Assembly: GCA_017964755.1 (NCBI GenBank)
Contig: JAGCRI010000122.1
Coordinates: forward strand, 1 to 7,222
Length of the DNA stretch: 7,222 nt
Origin: Bacteroidales bacterium
GTDB lineage: Bacteria > Bacteroidota > Bacteroidia > Bacteroidales > WCHB1-69
Direction of reading: 5' to 3'
Positions 1 through 6,659 of the stretch are shown piece by piece. A model generated the notes under the pieces. That model did not search any database and was not told the DNA's origin. It saw only the letters and a list, made by a program, of their open reading frames with translations. The position numbers were made by a program, and so were the translations under genes. The first letter of the stretch is position 1. Every line of letters starts with the position of its first letter.

Positions 1-1
1 A

Positions 2-1207
2 TTCAACCCAACAGAAAGTGATGCTTACCTTTACGATATTTATGCGAATATTCTGGAAAGTGAAAATAATGATTGTAAAGCATGTATCTATTTCTGCATT
101 GACGACAAAAACGAGAAAAAAAACGGCTACTGTTTGGAAATACTTCCAATTGAAAAGAAAATGAAGCTATACAGGTTGAAAAATGGAACTAAAACTGTTT
201 TGAAGACAATAGGAAATTGTATTACAAATCTGAACCAAAACTACTTGTACAGGATTTGCCATGACAAAGCCAGCAGAACCATAAAGGTGTTCCGGCACAA
301 CAGTGTGCTAATGGAAGTATATGACGGGCTGCCACCAACAATTTCAAACGGCTATTTCATGATCGGCACAAACAATTGCCGTGCCGCTTTTGATAATTTG
401 AGAGCTTACCGGTCACGGGATTCGCAAGTCGATATTACAGTGGGGACAGGAAATCAAAAAGATGTTACTTGTCAAGCCATTGGTGGCGTTTCCAAATGCA
501 AAGTCAAATCGATAGTGATTGATGACGCCGATAACTTTTCGGTTCTGGAGGAAAAATCGGTTCTTATTGACTACACAGCACCGCCGAAGCCCAAATGGGT
601 AAAAGTTGCCCCATATCCTGACAATATATGCGAATATAATAACGGACACGTAAAAATAACTTGGGAATGCACCGATGACCTCCATTCTTCGCCTGTAGAA
701 TACCTCTATCAAATATCGGAAGTCGGAAGCAGCGGAAGCGAGACCGCTTCAAAATGGAGCACTGCAGGCGAGAATTGCGAAGTCATTGTCGGACCGATAT
801 TTGAGAAGGGGAAAAGTTATTTGGTTCGTGTAATGAGTCAGAATCAGGCGGGGCTAAAATCAAAGGCCGCTGTTTCATCACCATTTATTTCCGGAGGTCA
901 TTCGGTTCATAAGAACTTGTCAGCAATTGTAAATACTGGTGGCGACAACGGAATAATGGCAGAGTATGTGTCAGAAAAAAAAGCCGGGGCAGATGCCAAA
1001 TTGTCGCTATACCCCAACCCTGCTTCGACTGAAATAGCAATTATCGGAGCTGACGCAGGCGCATACGGAATAGTATCTGACATGTCTGGTAGAGTAGTGC
1101 GCACCTTTGAGTTTGACAATACTTGTAAAATTGATGTGTCAGGATTACCGCGCGGTATGTACGTAATCAATATGTCAAACAAGTCTGCACGATTCGTCAA
1201 ATATTGA
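2..1207 (+). CDS. Secreted multidomain protein with C-terminal T9SS sorting domain (5' end missing)
   Basis: The frame is open from base 2, so this is the last 401 residues of a longer protein; a TTG at 134 in the same frame is internal and not the start. Fragment residues 1-138 look like a LamG/concanavalin-like beta-sandwich: an NGY strand near the start, a 'YRLKNGT' strand, and an 'AFDNLRAYRSR' ending typical of such folds. After a linker, a 'DYTAPP' junction (about 569-586) opens an Ig/FN3-like segment running to about 893. The final 68 residues (1001-1204) match the Por/T9SS type A sorting domain: 'LSLYPNPAS', a 'MSGRVV' strand, 'DVSGLPRGMYVI' and a basic end. Known of the family: such cargo crosses the outer membrane by T9SS, the signal is removed, and the protein is often anchored to the surface. 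Thirteen cysteines are visible, many for a secreted bacterial protein. The catalytic or binding activity, if any, would lie in the missing N-terminal part, so no function is assigned. Confidence 0.88.
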   Translation, partial: FNPTESDAYLYDIYANILESENNDCKACIYFCIDDKNEKKNGYCLEILPIEKKMKLYRLKNGTKTVLKTIGNCITNLNQNYLYRICHDKASRTIKVFRHNSVLMEVYDGLPPTISNGYFMIGTNNCRAAFDNLRAYRSRDSQVDITVGTGNQKDVTCQAIGGVSKCKVKSIVIDDADNFSVLEEKSVLIDYTAPPKPKWVKVAPYPDNICEYNNGHVKITWECTDDLHSSPVEYLYQISEVGSSGSETASKWSTAGENCEVIVGPIFEKGKSYLVRVMSQNQAGLKSKAAVSSPFISGGHSVHKNLSAIVNTGGDNGIMAEYVSEKKAGADAKLSLYPNPASTEIAIIGADAGAYGIVSDMSGRVVRTFEFDNTCKIDVSGLPRGMYVINMSNKSARFVKY

Positions 1208-1293
1208 TGTTTGAGCTGCCCCATACAATGTTATGAACAAAAAAATGTTGATTTCTAAGATGACAAACAAATGTAATTGGGAATAAAGTAAAA

Positions 1294-1301
1294 TATATTT
1301 G
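1294..1301 (+). promoter_or_regulatory. Candidate Bacteroidota -7 promoter box upstream of the SEDS gene
   Basis: TATATTTG fits the TAnnTTTG -7 consensus of the Bacteroidota primary sigma factor. It lies 19 bp before the ATG at 1321, which would give a short leader of about 13 nt. I see no good TTTG -33 box at the usual 19-21 bp spacing, so the call rests on the -7 box and its place in a 113-bp gap that otherwise shows nothing recognisable. Confidence 0.45.
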
Positions 1302-1320
1302 CAAAGCAAAAAAGAATAAC

Positions 1321-2427
1321 ATGGAAAAGAACTTTTCAAAAATATTGTCCAAATTGAATTTCAGGGGCGACAAGGTGGTATTGGGCGTAACAATCATTTT
1401 GTCATTAATCTCATTTATAGTTGTTTATAGTTCCACTGGCGTTGTATGGGGACATCTTAAACATTTTTTGGTCTGCTTTGTTGCGATGGCATTTTTCTAT
1501 CATGTGAATTATGTCAAAGCATCGGTATTTGCTCCATTTCTTCTTATTCTCGCACTTGCACTTTTGTTTTGGACTTTGCTAAGCGGTGGGGAAGCCAACC
1601 GCGGAGTGTCCATAGGAGGAATTGATATACAGACTTTTTATCTGATAGGCTTTTTGGTTGTATATGTCATTTCCCATTTTTTGGCAAGGCAATTGAATAA
1701 AGGCATTGAACTTACACCGAGGGCTTCTTGGATACTAATAGGTATAATATTGTTCTTTTGCGCCGGTATTGCATACACAAATATGTCAACATCCATAATT
1801 CTCTTCCTTACAAGTGTGGTCGTGCTTTTTTTGGGCAAGGTGCGTCCTAAATACATACTCACACTATTTGCGGTAGTTATTATTGGAGTCGCAGGATTAT
1901 GGGTAACAGGGATCGGCCGTGCTGAGACATTCAAAGGCCGAATACACTATTACTTGACACAGGATAACACCGATCACTACGGTGACCAGATGATTTTGGC
2001 GAAAGCGGCTATTGCAAGGTCAGGCATAACCCCGACCGGTCCGGGTCAAGGAGTCATAAAAAAATCATTACCGGAAAAAGAAACCGATTATGTCTATGCC
2101 ACACTCTTTGAGGAAACAGGACTTATAATCGGCCTGCCGGTTTTGTTTTTGTACTTGGTTTTATATACACGGGCATACAGGATAGCCCAGAAATGCAAAG
2201 GCACTTTTGGAATGCTGCTGGCAATGGGCATTGGCTTCTGGTTCACTTGTCAGGGGCTTGTCCACATCGCCGTTAATACGGAACTGATACCGGCGACAGG
2301 GCAGACTTTACCATTTATCAGCCGAGGCGGAGCCTCACTTCTTTTTTCAGGAATTATGATTGGCGTCCTTTTAAATATCAGTAAGGAAAACAACTTGGAA
2401 GCCATTGAAGATAATATTGAAAAATGA
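1321..2427 (+). CDS. ftsW: SEDS-family peptidoglycan glycosyltransferase, FtsW type
   Basis: This 368-residue membrane protein has about ten hydrophobic segments, from residue 20 to about 355, the SEDS (FtsW/RodA/SpoVE) layout. Members polymerise lipid II into glycan strands on the outer face of the inner membrane, together with a class B PBP. Family signatures visible: 'GPGQG' followed by 'LPEKETDYVYA', with D256 at the place of the essential SEDS aspartate (D297 in E. coli FtsW); 'EETG' just after it; and 'ATGQTLPFISRGG' in the last third. Two motifs are off consensus. The usual RW...QPSE stretch reads R94-G95...Q104-T-F-Y, and the usual PDLGT reads T153-N-M-S-T157. FtsW is preferred over RodA because the N-terminus and the GQ.LPFIS segment resemble Bacteroidota FtsW as I recall them. 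However, no mur/fts cluster genes flank it and no mreCD/mrdA either, so the symbol is tentative. The ATG at 1321 is the first start after the candidate promoter; there is no clear Shine-Dalgarno. Confidence 0.83.
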   Translation: MEKNFSKILSKLNFRGDKVVLGVTIILSLISFIVVYSSTGVVWGHLKHFLVCFVAMAFFYHVNYVKASVFAPFLLILALALLFWTLLSGGEANRGVSIGGIDIQTFYLIGFLVVYVISHFLARQLNKGIELTPRASWILIGIILFFCAGIAYTNMSTSIILFLTSVVVLFLGKVRPKYILTLFAVVIIGVAGLWVTGIGRAETFKGRIHYYLTQDNTDHYGDQMILAKAAIARSGITPTGPGQGVIKKSLPEKETDYVYATLFEETGLIIGLPVLFLYLVLYTRAYRIAQKCKGTFGMLLAMGIGFWFTCQGLVHIAVNTELIPATGQTLPFISRGGASLLFSGIMIGVLLNISKENNLEAIEDNIEK

Positions 2428-2429
2428 TG

Positions 2430-2437
2430 TATCTTTG
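2430..2437 (+). promoter_or_regulatory. Candidate -7 promoter box for the thioredoxin-murB-MBL gene run
   Basis: TATCTTTG matches TAnnTTTG exactly and starts 3 bp after the stop of the SEDS gene. An ATTG at 2404-2407, inside that gene's last codons, lies 22 bp upstream and could serve as a loose -33 box. The start would fall near 2443, giving a leader of roughly 20 nt to the ATG at 2462. This suggests the downstream genes can be transcribed independently of the SEDS gene. Confidence 0.5.
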
Positions 2438-2461
2438 TAAGATGTATTTGATATTTTAATA

Positions 2462-4207
2462 ATGATGACAAACACCAGATTTTTCGTAAAATTATTTACT
2501 TTCTTTATTGGTATATTTTGCTTATCCTACGTCCAACTGAATGCAAACACGTATTCAGGAAATGGCCAGCCTGCCACGACCGTCTTGAAAGGCAAGGTCA
2601 TTAATAATGAGCAGACTAAATTTTCCAAAGTTGTTTTGCTCCTTGCCTACGGACAAGGCGCAAAAAAGTTCGCTGAATCGCCCATAGCTACTGACGGCTC
2701 TTTTACGCTTTCAACTACGATAACACAAGATGATGTGTTCAAACTTTCTTTTGCTGACAAATATAATATGCTTATCTGTTTGAAACCGAATCAGAATATT
2801 GAAATAGAGGTAGATGCATCAAATTTGCAGTATTTAGTTTCTGTATCAGGTTCTTCTTCGCTTGCTTTTCAAAAAAATTTCCTTGATTTAGTCAAAGCGA
2901 AAAGCGACTACCTTAATGAAATGAACAAACGGTTGCAAGAAGATAAAGAACAAAAATTCTATTATTCTTTGGCTCAGAAATTTGACCAGTATCATCAGAC
3001 TAATCAGACTGTTGACAATAATCTCTTGAAAACTTTTGAAGATGCGGATTCTCTACACAAGCTAACTGTTGAGTGTTCCGACGGGAAAAACGTCAAATCA
3101 AAGTTGGCAGGTTCATTTTTAAGCCGCGCTATTTCTCTGATGAAAAGCATATCAGACCATTACCAGCCTTATCGCAATTATAAGGAAAATGTCAAGACCT
3201 ATTATGATTTTTCATTAAACAGAGACCAAAAGTATTCACAAATATACGCATACATTGACAGTTATGATGACGCATTGGAATTGAGGCATAAAGGAGCCGA
3301 AGCAGTTATGGGGAAATTCACAGACGAATATTTGCGGCTCATCGGCAAATATGATGACTTAAATGATAAAGGCACATTGGAAAACAAAAAGGTACGGACA
3401 GCTTTATGCAATGAGATTGTGGCTTTTATCATGCAAAACAACCCTAACAGTGACGGGCAACCTGAATTATACAAAATGAATATTGAAACCGGCAACGCAT
3501 CTTTAAAAAATGTTCAGGCTGAAGCTCAAAAAGGGGCAAATGCAGTGGTAAAAAAATACCAGGATATGTATAATGCCGAAGAGCGTATCAAAAATGACAG
3601 TTTGGTAGCACTTATGCGTAAGAATAAATCGGACATTGCTGTCATGATATTTCTTGATTCATATTTTCCAAAAGAAAAGAATATTGATTTCTATACTGAG
3701 ATAATAGAAGCATTGTCGGAAAATTATCCTGAGCATCAGCTTGTTCAGTCATACAAAGACCAGCTGACTGTATATAAGGGGACTGCGGGTGGAAGCATTG
3801 CACCTGAGCTCGCTTTTCCGAACCCTGACGGACAAATAATGAAGCTTTCTGATTTGCGCGGAAAAGTTGTTCTGCTTGACTTTTGGGCTTCATGGTGCCG
3901 TCCGTGCCGCAATGCCAACCCCGGTGTGGTGGCTATTTACAACAAATATAAGGATAGCGGTTTTGATGTCTTTAGCGTTTCTCTTGACCGCGACAAAAAC
4001 AGTTGGAAAAATGCCATTGCAGCTGACAAGTTGGATTGGCCGAACCATGTGAGTGATTTGAAACAATGGGCATCAGCAGCTGCAGCACTTTATGGTGTAC
4101 ACTCTATACCGACTACATACCTTATAGATAAAAACGGGCGTATTGTTGCCAAAAATCTACATGGAGCAGAATTAGAGAATAAAATCAAGGAACTGTTAGC
4201 GAAGTAG
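2462..4207 (+). CDS. Exported TlpA/ResA-type thioredoxin-fold protein with long helical middle region
   Basis: The protein has 581 residues. Residues 1-29 form a signal peptide: basic start, hydrophobic core, likely cut after 'QLNA'. There is no good lipobox, so a soluble or loosely bound periplasmic protein is expected. Residues about 40-130 are beta-rich, beginning 'LKGKVINNEQTKF', and resemble the DUF4369-type N-terminal domain common on Bacteroidota TlpA proteins. Residues about 130-435 are charged and probably alpha-helical; I recognise no domain there. Residues about 443-581 are a thioredoxin domain with 'APELAFPNPDGQ', 'LRGKVVLLDFWASWCRPC' (redox cysteines C479 and C482) and 'SIPTTYLID' with the cis-proline P550. 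Family role: thiol-disulfide exchange in the periplasm, for instance reducing cytochrome c apoproteins or repairing other thiols; the substrate here is unknown. Three further cysteines (C106, C205, C316) lie in the mature part. Two adjacent ATG codons (2462, 2465) could both start it. murB follows after 6 bp. Confidence 0.87.
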   Translation: MMTNTRFFVKLFTFFIGIFCLSYVQLNANTYSGNGQPATTVLKGKVINNEQTKFSKVVLLLAYGQGAKKFAESPIATDGSFTLSTTITQDDVFKLSFADKYNMLICLKPNQNIEIEVDASNLQYLVSVSGSSSLAFQKNFLDLVKAKSDYLNEMNKRLQEDKEQKFYYSLAQKFDQYHQTNQTVDNNLLKTFEDADSLHKLTVECSDGKNVKSKLAGSFLSRAISLMKSISDHYQPYRNYKENVKTYYDFSLNRDQKYSQIYAYIDSYDDALELRHKGAEAVMGKFTDEYLRLIGKYDDLNDKGTLENKKVRTALCNEIVAFIMQNNPNSDGQPELYKMNIETGNASLKNVQAEAQKGANAVVKKYQDMYNAEERIKNDSLVALMRKNKSDIAVMIFLDSYFPKEKNIDFYTEIIEALSENYPEHQLVQSYKDQLTVYKGTAGGSIAPELAFPNPDGQIMKLSDLRGKVVLLDFWASWCRPCRNANPGVVAIYNKYKDSGFDVFSVSLDRDKNSWKNAIAADKLDWPNHVSDLKQWASAAAALYGVHSIPTTYLIDKNGRIVAKNLHGAELENKIKELLAK

Positions 4208-4213
4208 TTTGAT

Positions 4214-5221
4214 ATGAAACAGTTTTCTCATTTTTCGCTCAAGAATCATAATAGCTTTGCATTAGATGTGTATTGTGATTCTTTTGTGGTATTGGATTCT
4301 GTGAAAGATGCAGTGGAAGCTGTAAACAAAGGCTTGTTTTTGAAAAAATTCTTTATTCTTGGTGGGGGCAGCAATGTTCTCTTTGCCTCTGATTTTCAAG
4401 GTACAGTCATACACCCAGCCTTTGGCGGCATCTCATTAGTGGAAGATAACGGCACCAGCGTGCTCATTGAGGTTGCGGCAGGAGAAAGTTGGGAAAATTT
4501 TGTCAATTATGCGATTGAAAACGGATATTATGGCGTGGAAAACCTTATTGGGATTCCAGGAAATGTGGGCAGCGCACCAGTACAGAATATAGGGGCATAC
4601 GGCGTTGAAGTAAAGGACGTGCTCGTTGAAGTGCGTGCTATTTCGTTGCTGACAGGAGAGCCTGTCGTTTTATCAAATGAACAATGCGCTTTCGGTTATC
4701 GAGATTCTATATTTAAGCATGAATTAAAAGGCAAAGTTTTGATTACTAATATCATATTTAAACTATCAAAAAAGAAGAATTTCACTTTGTCGTACACTCC
4801 GCTTAAAAATGCAGTTGCCGATATAAAAAAGTTGACGATAAACGATGTCGCGAATGCGGTCTTATCTATCCGCAACGCAAAATTGCCCAAAGTTGGTGAA
4901 ATCGGTAGTGCCGGCAGTTTCTTCAAAAACCCTGTTCTCCCTGCTGAAACTGTCAATTCCCTTTTGCTCTCTAATCCCGACCTTAATTATTATAATATAG
5001 GAAATGATCTGGTCAAATTGTCAGCGGCTCAGCTGATAGATTTGGCAGGGTGCAAGTCGTGGCGTGCCGGTGCCGTAAGTGTTTTTCCAACACAACCCTT
5101 AGTCATTGTCAATTACGGCGGGGCAACAGGCAGCGAGATAGTTGATTTCTATAAGAAAATCCAATCTGCTGTATTCGAAATGTTTAATGTAAAATTGGAA
5201 CCTGAAGTAAATATTTTGTGA
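4214..5221 (+). CDS. murB: UDP-N-acetylenolpyruvoylglucosamine reductase (MurB), type I
   Basis: MurB is a cytoplasmic FAD enzyme that reduces UDP-GlcNAc-enolpyruvate to UDP-MurNAc with NADPH, the second committed step of peptidoglycan precursor synthesis. At 335 residues it is close to the E. coli enzyme (342). The FAD-binding half shows 'SLKNHNSFAL', 'GGGSNVLF' and 'GVENLIGIPGNVGSAPVQNI'. The catalytic set is complete: R163 in 'FGYRDS', S235 in 'GSAGSFFKNP' (proton donor, S229 in E. coli), and E331 in the C-terminal 'LEPEVNIL' (E325 in E. coli). The insert between 'YTPL' and 'IRNAKLP' marks it as type I. It starts 6 bp after the thioredoxin-like gene and ends 1 bp before the MBL gene, so it is almost surely cotranscribed and translationally coupled with its neighbours. 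No truncation or frameshift is seen. The first ATG fits the family N-terminus. Confidence 0.97.
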   Translation: MKQFSHFSLKNHNSFALDVYCDSFVVLDSVKDAVEAVNKGLFLKKFFILGGGSNVLFASDFQGTVIHPAFGGISLVEDNGTSVLIEVAAGESWENFVNYAIENGYYGVENLIGIPGNVGSAPVQNIGAYGVEVKDVLVEVRAISLLTGEPVVLSNEQCAFGYRDSIFKHELKGKVLITNIIFKLSKKKNFTLSYTPLKNAVADIKKLTINDVANAVLSIRNAKLPKVGEIGSAGSFFKNPVLPAETVNSLLLSNPDLNYYNIGNDLVKLSAAQLIDLAGCKSWRAGAVSVFPTQPLVIVNYGGATGSEIVDFYKKIQSAVFEMFNVKLEPEVNIL

Positions 5222-5222
5222 T

Positions 5223-6623
5223 ATGAAAGTTCAATTTTTGGGTGCTACATCGGAAGTTACAGGTAGCAAATTCTTGTTAACCACGAAAAAAGGTCTGAAA
5301 ATATTGTTGGATTGCGGAATGTATCAAGGCAAGGGGCTCGAGACTGACGCGATGAACCGCGATTTGGGCTTCAATCCCGCTGAAATTGATTTTCTTCTGC
5401 TATCCCATGCCCATATTGACCATTCAGGACTGATTCCATATATCCATAAGTTGGGTTTCACTGGCAAAGTGTTCTGCACACCGGCCACCCGCGACCTCTG
5501 TTCTATAATGCTTACAGATTCCGGCAAGATACAAGAGGTTGATACGGTGCAATTCAATAAAAAACGTGCCAAATCAAACCTGCCGCCTGTAGAGCCTATT
5601 TATACCATGAAGGATGCCGCCGATTGTATGCAGCATTTCCTTTCGGTACCATACGATTTGCGATACTCCCTGACACCTGATATTGCTGTTACTTTCATTG
5701 ATACAGGCCACATGCTGGGCAGTTCCGCAGTCTATATTGAATATAAGGAAGGCCGGAAAAAGCGGAGTTTGTGCTATACGGGCGATGTTGGCAGGTATGA
5801 CAAGCGTATTTTACGCGACCCCAAGCCGTTCCCGCAAGCTGATTATATCATCACGGAGTCAACCTATGGCGACAAGTTGCATTCCACATTGGAAATCGCG
5901 GAGCAGGACCTTTTGCTGACAGTGAAGGATGCTTGTGCGAAACGTAGGGGAAAACTGCTGATACCGTCATTCGCAATTGGAAGAACACAGGAGATTGTTT
6001 ATGCGCTTCACCGGCTGAAAATCAAGGGCGATCTACCCGATATTGACATTTTTGTCGATAGCCCGTTGGCGTTGTCGGCAACAAATATCTTCAGACTTCA
6101 TGCGGATTGTTTTAACGAGGATATGCAGGAGTTCCTTGCGAAAGAGACTGACCCGTTCGGATTCGAGAATCTGCACTATGTCCGTTCGATAGAGGATTCC
6201 AAGAATCTTAACAGTTACAACCGCCCATGCGTCATTATTTCTGCTTCGGGGATGATGGAGGCGGGGCGTATCAAGCACCACTTGGCAAACAATATCGAGA
6301 ATCCGCGCACCACAATACTTTGTGTCGGTTATTGCTCGCCAACAACGCTCGGCGCGAAAATCATGCGTGGCGACAAGGAGGTCTCAATTTTCGGTGTCAA
6401 CTACAAGGTGAAGGCGACTTTGGTGCGGATTGAGGCCTTCTCGGGGCACGGCGACTACAGCGAACTGATACGCTATCTCTCATGTCAGGACAAGAAAAAG
6501 GTCAGAAATATTTTCATCGTTCATGGTGAGGACGAGGTGCGTGGACACTATAGCAACCACCTCAATGAGGCTGGCTTCCATAAAAATTATGTTCCGTCAT
6601 TTAAGGAAGAGATTAAAATATAA
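5223..6623 (+). CDS. MBL-fold beta-CASP RNA-processing exo/endonuclease (CPSF/Ysh1-like)
   Basis: This 466-residue cytoplasmic protein carries the full metal site of the metallo-beta-lactamase fold: D31 in 'LLDCGMYQG', the HxHxDH motif H62-A-H64-I-D66-H67, H163 in 'DTGHMLGSS' and D188 in 'YTGDVGRYD'. The beta-CASP insert is complete as well: motif A E212 in 'TESTYGD', motif B H409 in 'FSGHGDYSEL' and motif C H434 in 'VHGEDE'. The last part corresponds to the RNA-metabolising MBL segment. The layout closely resembles the bacterial beta-CASP ribonuclease TTHA0252 of Thermus, and it lacks the C-terminal extension of RNase J. Known of the family: zinc-dependent cleavage of RNA, both endo- and 5' exonucleolytic in various members; the substrate in this organism is unknown. 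It begins 1 bp after the murB stop, implying translational coupling. The 3' third is clearly richer in G+C than the 5' part. A beta-lactamase role is excluded by the beta-CASP motifs. Confidence 0.93.
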   Translation: MKVQFLGATSEVTGSKFLLTTKKGLKILLDCGMYQGKGLETDAMNRDLGFNPAEIDFLLLSHAHIDHSGLIPYIHKLGFTGKVFCTPATRDLCSIMLTDSGKIQEVDTVQFNKKRAKSNLPPVEPIYTMKDAADCMQHFLSVPYDLRYSLTPDIAVTFIDTGHMLGSSAVYIEYKEGRKKRSLCYTGDVGRYDKRILRDPKPFPQADYIITESTYGDKLHSTLEIAEQDLLLTVKDACAKRRGKLLIPSFAIGRTQEIVYALHRLKIKGDLPDIDIFVDSPLALSATNIFRLHADCFNEDMQEFLAKETDPFGFENLHYVRSIEDSKNLNSYNRPCVIISASGMMEAGRIKHHLANNIENPRTTILCVGYCSPTTLGAKIMRGDKEVSIFGVNYKVKATLVRIEAFSGHGDYSELIRYLSCQDKKKVRNIFIVHGEDEVRGHYSNHLNEAGFHKNYVPSFKEEIKI

Positions 6624-6659
6624 TTCTGTTTGAAGACTAAATTTTTGATACTCAACATT

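Noticed and set aside
735..750. Perfect 6-bp inverted repeat with a 4-base loop (GAAGCG/CGCTTC)
   Set aside because: It lies inside coding sequence with no T-run after it. A stem this short is expected by chance and reflects the serine/glycine codons there.
134..1207. Complete gene starting at TTG 134
   Set aside because: The same frame stays open to base 2 and the upstream residues continue the LamG-like segment, so the gene is cut by the window edge and TTG is internal.
907..1397. Minus-strand ORFs of 66-105 codons across the end of the first gene and the following gap
   Set aside because: They are antisense to the T9SS sorting domain and the SEDS start, with no recognisable protein features.
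3867..4052. 61-codon + strand ORF inside the thioredoxin domain
   Set aside because: It overlaps the CxxC-coding region in another frame and has no independent support.
5223..6623. Beta-lactamase resistance gene
   Set aside because: The MBL fold is present, but beta-CASP motifs A-C and the lack of a signal peptide place it with cytoplasmic RNA-processing enzymes.
6624..6659. Terminator or strong promoter between the MBL and HAD genes
   Set aside because: No stem-loop is visible, and the TTTTTG at 6642-6647 lacks a properly spaced TA, so neither can be supported.
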